From Sulfobacillus acidophilus (GTDB taxonomy: Bacteria > Bacillota > Sulfobacillia > Sulfobacillales > Sulfobacillaceae): DNA of 57,011 nt. The stretch is taken from NCBI GenBank assembly GCA_003023745.1, contig PXYV01000015.1:1-57011 (forward strand), written 5' to 3'. The first letter of the stretch is position 1, and each line of letters starts with the position of its first letter. Of this stretch, positions 1 through 8,941 are shown one piece after another. Below the pieces are notes generated by a model, which ran no database searches, was not told the origin of the DNA, and saw nothing but the letters and a program-made list of their open reading frames with translations. The position numbers and the translations under genes are program-made.

Positions 1-22
1 CGGACCGGCGGTCCGGATTTTT
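1..22 (+). terminator. Possible rho-independent terminator at the window edge
   Basis: A 6-bp perfect stem (CGGACC at 1-6, GGTCCG at 10-15, 3-nt loop) is followed after two bases by five Ts at 18-22. This is the shape of a plus-strand intrinsic terminator for a gene left of the window. The stem may continue outside the window, so its full strength cannot be judged. Confidence 0.4.
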
Positions 23-211
23 CCCCCTACGGATTTCCGGTCCGATCCGACGTCCCCCGCCGTGTGGCGTACCTGCCAACTCATTTGGCATGACCTGCAA
101 ATGATTGTCCGGGGGCTGGTCAATCTGGCCGATTGGCGCCTGGATTCTCGTGCATGGACAACGCCGCTTCTGGAGCGCCCTCGTAAACGCTTACTTCAAT
201 GCGACGCGTCA

Positions 212-240
212 GGCTTAGGTTAGCGCGTATGGGCTTAGGT
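212..240. repeat. Short direct repeat GGCTTAGGT x2
   Basis: The 9-mer GGCTTAGGT occurs at 212-220 and 232-240, 20 bp start to start, which is about two helical turns. It lies downstream of the minus-strand MFS gene. It may be a binding site or chance; no gene starts nearby to support a regulatory role. Confidence 0.25.
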
Positions 241-282
241 CCACTCGTACTCGTGCTTGAGGACGGTCGGAGCACCCTGGAT

Positions 283-1533
283 TTATTCTTGCGGTGCGAG
301 TCGTGCGCGGCGATGAACCGGGGGAGATTGTCCCGCGGCCCATAGAAACAGACCGCCACCCACGAGTCTAAAGATCGTGGCCATGAGAAAAGCAGTCATG
401 AGTGAACCCCAGTGGATGAACGCCACCGCTGAAAGGGCGCCCACTCCCCCCATGAGCCCGGTCGCTACGGTGTTGAGTCCGACTGCCATAGTGCGCAGAT
501 TTTCGGGGACGACTTCCATAAGACGGACGTTGATAAGAAGATTGAACCCGGCGCCGGCTAAACCTCCAGTAATATTGGCTAAAATAACCTCGGATAACGA
601 CGGGTGAAACAAATAGATGGCGGGGGTCAAACACATGAAGATGGTAGCCCAGGGAAGCAGCAGCGCGGTGGCAATGTGCTGGTTAAGGCGGCGCCAAATC
701 GGCAGCGCGATGAGCGTAAAGATAGCGTTGACTGCCGTATATAGAGCCATCCAGCCATTGGTGGCATGGTCGACGCTGACTTGATAGCGCAAGGACGCGG
801 GCCACAACATCAGCCAGCCGTAATAAAAGAGGATGCTGGCGAGGATGAAGCGACGCAGCGAGTGACGCTGCCATAAGATGGGCAAAGCTGTTTTCCATGT
901 AGTCTCGGGAATATCGAGCGGGGTGGGGGACGGACGAAAACGGCGATACACCGCTACTTCGGCCATGCCGATGAGAGCCCCCAAGATGTACAACACGATG
1001 TATCCGTGCGTTCCGCGGTCATTGTCAATCGCCCAGCCGGCTAAAAGGACGACGACGACGCCGATGCCGCTCATGCTCCATTGCCGCCACATGACAGCGG
1101 TGCTGCGCATGCGCGGGGAAAATAGGGCTGTGGTCATGGATTGCCACGATAAGGTGGCTAAGGCGCCTGGCAAATTGCTCCAGACGATGGCCAGCATCAG
1201 CCACATGGCGGCGTTGTGTAAATGCGGAGCCCAGTTGACCAACGCAAACAACAAAATGCTTAACCGGGCGATGAAAAACAGCCAGATTGTGGTTTGATGG
1301 AGATTGCGACGATGAACCAGCCAGGGACTGAGTAGCGCTGCAAAGCCACCGGCAATGTACGGGATCGATGAAATAATCCCTAAATCGAAGTTGGGCGCAC
1401 CCAACCGAATGGCGTCAATTCCCAAAAATGGGCTTACCAGTTGACCGCCCGCGCCCTTTAAGAGGCCGTTCCAGGTGTTGACCTTAACATTATGCTGTTC
1501 GTCGCTGTTGTAAGCGGCCGTTTCTTCGTCCAA
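283..1533 (-). CDS. MFS-type membrane transporter
   Basis: The 416-residue protein is rich in hydrophobic segments, about 10-12 predicted by eye, which fits a major facilitator superfamily permease. Segments are separated by short basic loops (for example WLVHRR near residue 75). Substrate is not recognisable. The start is uncertain: the TTG at 1533 has no clear ribosome binding site, and the open frame continues upstream for about 40 further codons without an ATG or GTG, so the N-terminus may be altered or truncated. The nearest relative in the window is the MFS protein at 30657-31883, but the two are not obviously similar. About 226 bp without a recognisable gene separate it from the Spo0E-like gene. 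Confidence 0.75.
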   Translation of the reverse strand: MDEETAAYNSDEQHNVKVNTWNGLLKGAGGQLVSPFLGIDAIRLGAPNFDLGIISSIPYIAGGFAALLSPWLVHRRNLHQTTIWLFFIARLSILLFALVNWAPHLHNAAMWLMLAIVWSNLPGALATLSWQSMTTALFSPRMRSTAVMWRQWSMSGIGVVVVLLAGWAIDNDRGTHGYIVLYILGALIGMAEVAVYRRFRPSPTPLDIPETTWKTALPILWQRHSLRRFILASILFYYGWLMLWPASLRYQVSVDHATNGWMALYTAVNAIFTLIALPIWRRLNQHIATALLLPWATIFMCLTPAIYLFHPSLSEVILANITGGLAGAGFNLLINVRLMEVVPENLRTMAVGLNTVATGLMGGVGALSAVAFIHWGSLMTAFLMATIFRLVGGGLFLWAAGQSPPVHRRARLAPQE

Positions 1534-1759
1534 TGCGTATCGACCGAGCTTTCTGACGGACCGTTTATCATGTACTTCGCGATCAATGATGAAATTCCTG
1601 CTGTTGCCGTGCAGGGAAAGGGCTCGTTGCGATATTTTTCAGGGATTCGGGGAACGACGCGGCACCGGCCAACTCAAAGCCGCTCACCGGCAGTGCCAAC
1701 CACTGGGTTAGGCCTAAGGACCTTATTTGAGTCGCCTATTGTAGTGCGTGCGGATGGGG

Positions 1760-1963
1760 CTAGCGCCCGCTGTGGTTAGAAAAATTCAAGCCCGCGCTTA
1801 AACGATGGTCGCGTCGATGCCATTCGAGAATCAGCGCATCCAACTTTTGCGACGTGGCTAGTATTTGCGGGTCCGTAAGCGCTGAACGGCTTTGCTCAAG
1901 TTCCTGTAATAATCGCGATAGCTCCGCAATCTGCTGATCTAACCCCTGCTCTTCCCTGGCCAT
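1760..1963 (-). CDS. Spo0E-like aspartyl-phosphate phosphatase
   Basis: A 67-residue protein with the Spo0E-family hallmark SQKLDALI near residues 43-50, inside two predicted short helices. Members are small two-helix proteins that dephosphorylate Spo0A-P and so restrain sporulation; that role is family knowledge, not shown here. The ATG at 1963 was chosen because AGGGAG lies about 7 bases upstream; the longer open frame to 2305 has no such support. The gene stands alone with noncoding DNA on both sides. Its presence is the main evidence in this window for an endospore-forming host. Confidence 0.8.
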   Translation of the reverse strand: MAREEQGLDQQIAELSRLLQELEQSRSALTDPQILATSQKLDALILEWHRRDHRLSAGLNFSNHSGR

Positions 1964-2674
1964 GTATCCGCTCCCTATGGGGTTTTGACATCGCCTCGCA
2001 GCGCTATGGGCACTGTAGCTGATAGTGGACGCGAAATTTGGGGATTTGTGTCGAATAGGAAAAATTCCCGTCGCTGCGGGACAGTGCGATCGAAGGTGCG
2101 AGACGCCTGTAGCGATCGCGCCGCCGATTTTGTGGCGCAACTGGGGTGATGTAGCACAGCCTAAGCTACGGCGAGGATCGGTGCAACTGGATGTTGATGT
2201 CGCAGGGCTCAACCCCCGGGTTGGCGTTATCGGATTTGGCCGCTTGACTGAGTGCGGCAAGAGATGTTGGCAAGTTCCGCAGCCTTTCGTCCGGGTAGTG
2301 GCCAACGGCGCTGTCGGTTAAGGCTACTGAGTGGTTAGCAGACCACAGTTTTCTCCGTGCCTTGCCGGAGTGGTGCTGAGGATATGCGCTGATTACGGTG
2401 TGCAGAACGCTGGCATCTAGTTAAACCCGGGGATAATCCCTGGAGGTTGGCACTGCATTAGACTTGCATCCACGTCCGAACGAAACCTGACTGAGATTTT
2501 TTGCGATCGTGCCAAGCGTACGGGTGAAAATGGACCATAATGGGAGGGTGTTGCAGGTTTTTAGGACGGGACGTTTCAGATTGCTAGACGCGATCAGGCC
2601 TGATGCCGCATTTTTTCGTGGTTAGTCCCCGAGTGGATGTACAAACATTTTTTCTTGAGCAGACCGTGGGTGGA
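1964..2674. other. Long gene-free stretch
   Basis: About 710 bp between the Spo0E-like gene and the sugar-acid operon. Open frames here (for example 2025-2321 plus) have no ribosome binding site and no recognisable family. I see no RNA gene or obvious hairpin terminator. The right end leads into the promoter at 2675-2703. Confidence 0.5.
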
Positions 2675-2703
2675 TTGTAACCGAGTATGATGATACATAT
2701 AAA
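2675..2703 (+). promoter_or_regulatory. Sigma-A-type promoter of the sugar-acid operon
   Basis: A -35-like TTGTAA (2675-2680) and a -10-like TATAAA (2698-2703) are separated by 17 bp. The predicted start near 2710 leaves about 30 nt of leader before the first candidate start codon at 2740. Motif match only. Confidence 0.55.
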
Positions 2704-2739
2704 GCTAGACCCTGGGTTTGAGGATGAAAGACGAACATC

Positions 2740-3948
2740 ATGCAGTGGTTGACAATACGGAAGCGAGGCAACAGAAGGATGGAACATACGGAATTGACAT
2801 TTATGGGATATTGGCGGCCGGATGGTCGCGCCGGGACGCGTAATCACGTGCTGCTTCTTCCCTTGGCGCCGGCGGTCAGCACCACGGCCATGCATGTGGA
2901 GCAGATCGTGCCGGGGACGGTTGCCGTGGAACTGCATCAAGATATTGGGCCTGAACTTCCCGGATGGACGCTTGCAGTCCGCACTTTGCGTGGATGGATT
3001 GATCATCCGAATGTTTACGGCGCGGTTTTGTTGGCGTTAAGCGCACAAGACCCTGTGGTCGAAGCCATCGTCGAGGGGCTGCCGCCGTCGGCCCGATGGC
3101 AAGTGATCAGCTTTGATGAAGCGGGCGGGCGTCGCGCTGCCGAAACGGCTGCGGTAGCGATTGCGCGAGAATGGGCTCATGAGGCCCAAAACATGGTACG
3201 TGAGCCCATCCCTGTCCGCCATTTGCTGTTAGCGACCGAATGCGGGGGATCTGATGCGTGTTCAGGGTTGTCGGCGAACCCGAGCCTCGGGTATGCCAGC
3301 GATCTGTTAATTCAACAGGGGGGCACGTCGATTTTGGCAGAGACCACGGAACTGATTGGCGCGGAAGGCATCCTGGCGGCGCGGGCGCGCACACCTGCCG
3401 TGGCAGAGGCCGTGTGGCACACGGTCGCGCACGCAGAGCATGCGGCGATGCGCATGGGTGTCGACTTTCGGGGAGGGCAGCCGGCACCCGGCAACATGGC
3501 GGGCGGCATTACCACTATCGAAGAAAAGTCGTTGGGGTGTGTGCATAAGGGCGGAACCAGCCCAGTGGTTGATGTGGTGGATTATGCCGAACGCCCCACG
3601 CGTGCGGGTTTGGTGGTGATGGACACCCCTGGTCACGACGTCATGCAGTTTGTGGGGATGGCGGCGGCCGGGGCTCAGGTTATCGTTTTTACGACGGGGC
3701 GAGGTACGCCCACCGGTGCGGCAATTGCTCCAGTGATCAAGGTCTCGACGAGAACAGATTTGAAACACCAGTTGCCAGACTTGATTGATTTTGACGCAGG
3801 GCCGGTCATCGATGGGTACTTGACGGTGGAGCAGGTTGGTGAAGCCCTCTGGCGCAAAATACGGTTGGTGGCAAGCGGAGAGTTGGTTGCGGCCGAACGC
3901 TGGGGCCACCGCGAGTTTGGGGTATTTCCTGGCTGGGAGGCGAACTAA
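2740..3948 (+). CDS. UxaA-family dehydratase, C-terminal-domain type (altronate/galactarate dehydratase-like)
   Basis: A 402-residue protein of the UxaA/GarD sugar-acid dehydratase family. After the GYWRPDGRAGTRNH entry (residues 23-36) comes a middle (D2-like) domain, then a C-terminal domain with the family signature CGGSDACSG at 168-176. The middle domain lacks the Cys/His positions found in the companion protein at 5141: it has ELHQDIG (64-70) where HPVGC is expected and ALSAQD (99-104) where GLGCEG is expected. It has no N-terminal SAF domain; that domain is fused to the next gene. The start is ambiguous between 2740 (GAGGA about 17-20 bases upstream) and the ATG at 2779. The stop overlaps the next ATG by one base, implying coupled translation. 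Confidence 0.8.
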   Translation: MQWLTIRKRGNRRMEHTELTFMGYWRPDGRAGTRNHVLLLPLAPAVSTTAMHVEQIVPGTVAVELHQDIGPELPGWTLAVRTLRGWIDHPNVYGAVLLALSAQDPVVEAIVEGLPPSARWQVISFDEAGGRRAAETAAVAIAREWAHEAQNMVREPIPVRHLLLATECGGSDACSGLSANPSLGYASDLLIQQGGTSILAETTELIGAEGILAARARTPAVAEAVWHTVAHAEHAAMRMGVDFRGGQPAPGNMAGGITTIEEKSLGCVHKGGTSPVVDVVDYAERPTRAGLVVMDTPGHDVMQFVGMAAAGAQVIVFTTGRGTPTGAAIAPVIKVSTRTDLKHQLPDLIDFDAGPVIDGYLTVEQVGEALWRKIRLVASGELVAAERWGHREFGVFPGWEAN

Positions 3949-5144
3949 TGGACGAAGCAATTTTGCTAATGCGCTGGAAGGACGAAAAAGGCGCGGTGCA
4001 CCTGGGGGTGTGCGCAGGAACAGGGAAAGCGGTGAGTCCCGTCGATCCCGATATGGCATCTTGGGAAACGGTGCTGCAACGGTGCAGAGAGAGTGGCGAG
4101 TCCATGACCAACTGGGCGCGGCGTTGGATGGCAGAGCATGCTGCAGTGGAGGTCGACCCGGCTCAATGGATAGTGCCGGTCGAGGTCACAGAAGTGTGGG
4201 CAGCCGGTGTTACTTACGAGCTCAGCCGCGATGCGCGCGAGAAGGAAACGACAAGCGCCCAGAGCCTTTATGCGAAGGTTTACGAGGCCACTCGTCCTGA
4301 ATTGTTTTGGAAGGGGTTAGGATCCCAGGCGGCAGGGCCGTTTGAACCCATCGGATTGCGGCCTGACGCGACCTGGCACGTACCCGAGCCGGAGCTCACC
4401 GTGGTTTTGGACGATCAGGGTGCCATTTGGGGGTATACGATTGGTAATGATATGACGGCGCGTGATTTGGAAGCGGACAATCCCCTCTATCTTCCGCAAG
4501 CTAAACTCTTCTACCGCAGTGCAGCGCTCGGACCAGCGATGGTTTTGGCCGACACCGTCGACCCCTATGCGCTCACGATCACCTGTGAGATCTGGCGTCA
4601 CGAAATGCGCATCTGGCAGGCCGAGGTCACGACGGCACACATGCGGCGGAGAACGGACGAATTGGTAGCTTGGCTCGGGCGGGCCTGGCCGATTGCGCCC
4701 TTTAGTGCGGTGATGACAGGTGCGGGGCTCGTGCCTCCTGATGATGTGGCATTAGAGGATGGCGATGAGGTCCGCATCGAGATTTTGCCGATTGGCGTGT
4801 TGGTAAACCACGCCCGCCGTATTGAGCCGTCGTGGGTTGCTGTGGTCAAGCCGCCACAGCGGGTGGTGCGCATCGATCCACGCGACACGGTGGCGGTATC
4901 GTTGGGATCGTTAGAGCCAGGCCACTGGATCAACGAATACAACGTGACGGTGCGAGACCCGATTCCGTTTGGCCACAAAGTGGCCTTGGTTCCGATGGCC
5001 GTGGGCGATGCGGTAGTGAAGTACGGCGAACAAATTGGAGTGGCGAGTCGCCCCATCGCTGCTGGCGACCATGTCCATACGCACAATGTCGAGAGCGTGC
5101 GGGGTCGGGGAGATCTTTCGGTGGAAGGGAGCGAACAATCATGA
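3948..5144 (+). CDS. GguC/AraD1-like FAH-family dehydratase fused to a UxaA-type SAF domain
   Basis: A 398-residue two-part protein. Residues 1 to about 300 resemble GguC/AraD1, the fumarylacetoacetate-hydrolase-fold family that dehydrates 2-keto-3-deoxy-L-arabinonate-type acids. Visible marks are VTYELSRDAREKE, an EPEL acidic pair, YTIGNDMTARDLE and PLYLPQAK. Residues about 305-390 look like the SAF domain normally at the N-terminus of altronate dehydratase: DTVAVSLGSLEPG, IPFGHKVAL, VVKYGEQIG and HVHTHN. The SAF domain missing from both UxaA-like neighbours is therefore supplied here. It overlaps the upstream gene by 1 base and the downstream gene by 4. The exact sugar acid is unknown. The fold assignment is firm; the reaction is inferred from family. 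Confidence 0.8.
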   Translation: MDEAILLMRWKDEKGAVHLGVCAGTGKAVSPVDPDMASWETVLQRCRESGESMTNWARRWMAEHAAVEVDPAQWIVPVEVTEVWAAGVTYELSRDAREKETTSAQSLYAKVYEATRPELFWKGLGSQAAGPFEPIGLRPDATWHVPEPELTVVLDDQGAIWGYTIGNDMTARDLEADNPLYLPQAKLFYRSAALGPAMVLADTVDPYALTITCEIWRHEMRIWQAEVTTAHMRRRTDELVAWLGRAWPIAPFSAVMTGAGLVPPDDVALEDGDEVRIEILPIGVLVNHARRIEPSWVAVVKPPQRVVRIDPRDTVAVSLGSLEPGHWINEYNVTVRDPIPFGHKVALVPMAVGDAVVKYGEQIGVASRPIAAGDHVHTHNVESVRGRGDLSVEGSEQS

Positions 5145-5980
5145 ACAACGCACAGGGGGATTTTTGGGGGATTCGGCGACCAGACGGCCGCGTAGGCATA
5201 CGCGACTATCTCTTGGCGGTTCCCTCTGTGGTCTGCGCCCAGCGCGCAGCGGCTCAGGCCGTGAACGGCTTGCCGCAGGGAGTAGCGTTGGCGCACCCCG
5301 TCGGCTGTGCACAGATTGGGGCTGACCGGGAGCTTACCCGCTCAATCTTGGTCGGGATGGGAAGCCATCCCAATGTTCGGGGAACAGTGGTCGTGGGGTT
5401 GGGATGCGAGGGTGTACCGGCAGCCGAAGTTGGCGCCGACATTGCAGAGCTCGGTGTTCCGGTTTCTGTTGTGACCATTCAGTCGGAAGGAGGAACTGAA
5501 GAGGCTGGCCAGGCGGCTGCGAACATTCTGCGACAATGGGCCGTACCGTCGGTATCGCGGACCCGGGTGCCCATTCACGAACTGGTCTTGGGCTTGGGCG
5601 ATATTGAGAATTTAGGTGTTCAAGGAGAGGCCATCATTGAGGCCTTGCAGGCTCGAGGGGGCCGGGTAGTGGCAGCGTCAGCCGAAGAGCGGGGAACTAG
5701 TGCCGCCTTGACCGCGCTGGCGGCCCAAGGAGTTCACCTGATCGTGGAGCAATGTGACGCGAGTCATGTAGGGGGCCATCCGATTGTGCCTGTGGTGCGG
5801 TGGGGCTATCAGCCGGACTTGGCGCGCGCTCTTGGCGACGACTGGGATGGATTGGTGGGCGAACGGACGCCGGATCAATGGGTCGATTGGCTTTTGAGCA
5901 TTGCCAGCGGCGAATTGACTGCGGCAGAACAACTAGGGGCTGTGACGTTTGCCATTGGTCGCCGGGGACCGACGCTATAA
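5141..5980 (+). CDS. UxaA-family dehydratase, D2-domain type
   Basis: A 279-residue UxaA-like protein. GIRRPDGRVGIRD opens it, followed by a middle domain with intact metal-site-like motifs HPVGC (52-56), SHPNVRG and GLGCEG (86-91). The part corresponding to the C-terminal domain lacks the CGGSD signature; the same place reads LGLGDIENLG. It is thus the mirror image of the protein at 2740, which keeps CGGSD but has lost the middle-domain cysteines. The ATG at 5141 has GGAAGGGAG 8 bases upstream and shares ATGA with the previous stop. The pair, with the SAF domain of the middle gene, could form one heteromeric dehydratase; that is inference. Confidence 0.75.
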   Translation: MNNAQGDFWGIRRPDGRVGIRDYLLAVPSVVCAQRAAAQAVNGLPQGVALAHPVGCAQIGADRELTRSILVGMGSHPNVRGTVVVGLGCEGVPAAEVGADIAELGVPVSVVTIQSEGGTEEAGQAAANILRQWAVPSVSRTRVPIHELVLGLGDIENLGVQGEAIIEALQARGGRVVAASAEERGTSAALTALAAQGVHLIVEQCDASHVGGHPIVPVVRWGYQPDLARALGDDWDGLVGERTPDQWVDWLLSIASGELTAAEQLGAVTFAIGRRGPTL

Positions 5981-6164
5981 GCGCGAGAGTTGACGGGCAA
6001 ATGACACAATTGCCGGGATACAAGGCTTGGACGGTTGTGGCCGATTGGTGGTTTATCCACGAACGGCTTTAGGAGACGGCGGAATCGATGAGCAGACATG
6101 GGGGAATGGAGGGGTTTGATCGAAGAGGCTGGAACCCATTGAGATGCGCTCAATGACGGAGTCT

Positions 6165-7583
6165 TCATGCGTTTTGGCGGTTTTGCCGCAGGCGCCGCAC
6201 GGGAAGGTAGGCAATGATGAGGGCAGCGACCGTAGCTAGTCCCAATCCCAGCGGTATGAGCTCGTGCGGGGCGAGTGGCGCGGTGGCGATGGCTAAAACC
6301 ATGAGGACGATGGCTAGCCACGATAGCCAGGGGTACAGCGGAATTCGATATTCGAGTTTCTTGCCGCGCTGGAGAAGTTTGGGTCGATAGCGAATTTGTG
6401 TGGCGACAATCAGAATCCAGATAAAGAGGGCTTGAAACCCCGTGGCCGTAACTAAATAAGTATAGGCGGTCTTGGGCAAGAAATATGCTAAGCCACTGAT
6501 AAGAATCAATAAGAGCCCGCTTAAGAGATTAGCGCGACGGGGGATGCCATGAGACTCGTTGGCCACCCAGCGCGGGGCATCATGGATGCGGCCTAACGTG
6601 GCAAGCACTCGGTTGGTCGCGTATAATCCCGCGTTCATGGCACTGAGGACGGCGACAAGAATCACCAGGTTAAAGATTTGGGCGGGCCATTTCCAAGGCA
6701 GATGCCCCAACGCCGTTGTAAAGGGACTCGTGCTGGTGGGCATGTGAGACCATACTACCATAGCGGTGAGCGCTAGGGCGGAACAGCCGTAGAGCACGTA
6801 AATGACGACGACGGTATTGCGAATGGTTTTGGCGATGACTCGTTCGGGATGCTCTACCTGAGGCGCGGCCAGACCAAGAACGCCGGTGCCCGACATCGAA
6901 AAGAGCACCAGGATCATCGCGGCGGCGACGCCTTTGAATCCATGGGGGAAAAACCCGGGGTGTGACACCCACAGGACGGCGCCATGAGCGGCGCTCACAT
7001 GCAAGAGATTGCTGATGACCGCGAGTATCGTCACAATGAACAGTGAAGTCGCGACGATCTTGACCCACGACATAGCCGATTCAACTCGACTAAAGCCGTG
7101 CACCGTGAGAAAATTGATGCCTGTGATGATGGTCGAGTAGCCCATGGAAAAAATATAAACGGGCACGCTCGGAAACCATACCCGAGTGAACAGAGCACCC
7201 GCGGTGGACTCCGCAGCCATATTTAAAATGCTGGAAAACCAAAATACCCAGCCGCCAACGAATGAATAGCCGGGACCGAGCGCGTGGTGCGCGAAGGCTA
7301 GGAAGGAACCGCGTTCGCGGTCGGCCGCTGACATTTCTGCCAGCGCCATCACCTCCAGGGCCATGATCGTCACGCCTATCAAAAACGAAATGACAATCGC
7401 CGGTCCTGCTAAGCGAATGGCGGTGCCACTGGCGAGAAAGAGGCCAGACCCCATGATCCCGCCGACGGTCATCAGCGAAAGAGTGCCTGCCGAAATCGCG
7501 TTGGGCGCTTTGTTGCCGGGACCGCTCCCGTATTGGCGGCTGACCAGTCGGCTTTGTGTGGGCTTTCGAGTTTTCGTCGTCAT
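6165..7583 (-). CDS. APC-superfamily amino-acid permease
   Basis: About 472 residues with roughly 12 hydrophobic segments. The first helix region carries the typical APC entry SLMTVGGIMGSGLFLASG, and LAEMSAADRERGSFLAFAHHALG follows in the helix 2-3 region, as in amino acid/polyamine/organocation permeases. It probably imports an amino acid across the cytoplasmic membrane; the substrate cannot be read. Two starts are possible: ATG at 7583, which gives a typical length, or GTG at 7676, which adds 31 residues; neither has a good ribosome binding site. It is convergent with the sugar-acid operon, and I see no clear terminator between them. Confidence 0.85.
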   Translation of the reverse strand: MTTKTRKPTQSRLVSRQYGSGPGNKAPNAISAGTLSLMTVGGIMGSGLFLASGTAIRLAGPAIVISFLIGVTIMALEVMALAEMSAADRERGSFLAFAHHALGPGYSFVGGWVFWFSSILNMAAESTAGALFTRVWFPSVPVYIFSMGYSTIITGINFLTVHGFSRVESAMSWVKIVATSLFIVTILAVISNLLHVSAAHGAVLWVSHPGFFPHGFKGVAAAMILVLFSMSGTGVLGLAAPQVEHPERVIAKTIRNTVVVIYVLYGCSALALTAMVVWSHMPTSTSPFTTALGHLPWKWPAQIFNLVILVAVLSAMNAGLYATNRVLATLGRIHDAPRWVANESHGIPRRANLLSGLLLILISGLAYFLPKTAYTYLVTATGFQALFIWILIVATQIRYRPKLLQRGKKLEYRIPLYPWLSWLAIVLMVLAIATAPLAPHELIPLGLGLATVAALIIAYLPVRRLRQNRQNA

Positions 7584-7748
7584 ACTGGTAGGATGGAGGG
7601 ATTGCGCCGGATTTATTCGCCGTGTGTAGGCGAAACGGGCGCGTACTTGGGCCCCGGTGCGTTCACTTCCCGCCACGGGTGGCAGCCTGCATCTGTGCTT
7701 TCATGGCGATGTCACAGCGTTCGATTGAAATGCTCGACAGGCACGCCC

Positions 7749-8108
7749 TCAGTCCGGTCGATCGGGACTATCCTCATCATGTACGATGGCTGAGCCTTGA
7801 GGATTGGCAGGTGTCGCATGGTCCGAGGTTGTGGGAGAGGAAGCAGCAGCCAGTGGCGATTCGTCGATGACCTGCGCCTCATCAGGAGACCTGGTACGAT
7901 GTCTTTGCAGCATAGCCCAAGCAATCGCCGCCATTCCCAGCAGCACGCCGATTAGGATAGAGACTAAAACCACTAGCGCTAAAGCCACATGAGGGAGCGT
8001 CCACCAAAGCACGCGGATGTGCACCGGGCGCCGGTTTTGAAAGGCTATAATTACCACCACGATTACCAGCACGAGTCCGACAAGCAAACGTCCTAAAGGC
8101 TTGACCAT
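7749..8108 (-). CDS. LapA/DUF1049-like two-helix membrane protein
   Basis: A 119-residue protein. Two transmembrane segments (about residues 7-24 and 42-65) flank FQNRRPVHIRVLWW, the typical pattern of LapA-domain (DUF1049) proteins. In Gram-negative bacteria LapA takes part in lipopolysaccharide assembly. In a Gram-positive host that role does not apply and the function is unknown. The C-terminal 50 residues are polar, low in complexity and rich in Ser, Pro and Asp, probably a cytoplasmic tail. It stands alone between a permease and the regulatory region of the BREX-like operon. Confidence 0.7.
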   Translation of the reverse strand: MVKPLGRLLVGLVLVIVVVIIAFQNRRPVHIRVLWWTLPHVALALVVLVSILIGVLLGMAAIAWAMLQRHRTRSPDEAQVIDESPLAAASSPTTSDHATPANPQGSAIVHDEDSPDRPD

Positions 8109-8467
8109 CTAGGTTCTTCATCCTTCCCGACAGTACTCTTCCCTACATTCGCGTTTCTCGAGGAAAATCCTTCTTGTGTGTGTCATTGCGCAGGGATTCG
8201 TCCAAGTCCGGGGTAGTCGATCATAGCTCGCGAACGTCACCGACAGTGGCCGGAACAAAGTCAGTCGTGACCGATGGTGGTTGGGAAGGGAATTACGAGT
8301 GGGATGAGCAGGAGATGGCGGCGCGTAGCCATCGGATGGGGCTGCCCCTTTTGCGGCAGCTTCAAATGGTCCAGCGCATACGCAGAAAAGACCAGTCAAT
8401 AGCGCCGGCGAGAACAAGCCGCGGCTTTCGTGGGGCAGAACGCAGGACATGAGAGGCGAGCGAGCCG

Positions 8468-8704
8468 TTACGGCCGGGTGGCGAAGAGGGTCACAAGCCC
8501 GCTGATAGGCACAAGGGGCGTGCCGCAATACCAATATTGGAGACTGGTGGGCTTGTCATCGAATTTCGTGTCGACATTATCAAGTTCCTGGCGGACGCTG
8601 CCGATTTCTTGGCGCAAGGATTCGACCATCCGCGCTTGGGCCCGTCGGACCTTGTCAATCTGCGCGTCGAGGTACTGGATGGCGTGCGTCGTATGGGCCT
8701 CCAA
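8468..8704 (-). CDS. Possible small coiled-coil protein (doubtful)
   Basis: A 78-residue frame whose first 50 residues form a convincing heptad-like, charged coiled coil (DAQIDKVRRAQARM, then VESLRQEIGSVRQELDN). A short hydrophobic tail near GTPLVPISGLVTLF follows. The protein-like frame continues upstream of the TTG at 8704 (INRL, YLLQT, HNFPDHGG) with no ATG or GTG and no ribosome binding site, so the start is missing or the gene is a relic. It lies divergently upstream of the BREX-like operon. No family recognised. Confidence 0.3.
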   Translation of the reverse strand: MEAHTTHAIQYLDAQIDKVRRAQARMVESLRQEIGSVRQELDNVDTKFDDKPTSLQYWYCGTPLVPISGLVTLFATRP

Positions 8705-8898
8705 CCGGTTGATGGTTTGGAGGAGATAAATCCCCCCGTGATCGGGAAAGTTGTGGATTTGGGGGCACGGGCGTCTAATCGGCCAAGGGGCGATCTCCTT
8801 CCGTTGGTGCAGCTCCTTACTTGTTCAGTACATTACAGGCCATTCCCGCTCATCATGTGGTTCGCATCGTCAACGACGCGGTGGATCAACTTGGCGCC

Positions 8899-8941
8899 CA
8901 ACTGGTTCAGTGGGAAGACCGGTTGCGGCCGCAACCGGTTG
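8899..8941. promoter_or_regulatory. Palindrome cluster, candidate operator of the BREX-like operon
   Basis: A perfect 22-bp palindrome at 8918-8939 is made of two ACCGGTT-type halves around GCGGCCGC. Its right arm is the exact 10-mer palindrome CAACCGGTTG (8932-8941). A near copy, CAACTGGTTC, lies at 8899-8908, and an exact copy occurs at 8702-8711. The cluster sits about 180 bp upstream of the first operon start codon. Binding by a regulator is inference. Confidence 0.45.

Noticed and set aside
6001..6072. 23-codon frame (MTQLPGYKAWTVVADWWF...) after the sugar-acid operon
   Set aside because: Protein-like but lacks a clear ribosome binding site and is too short to judge by eye.
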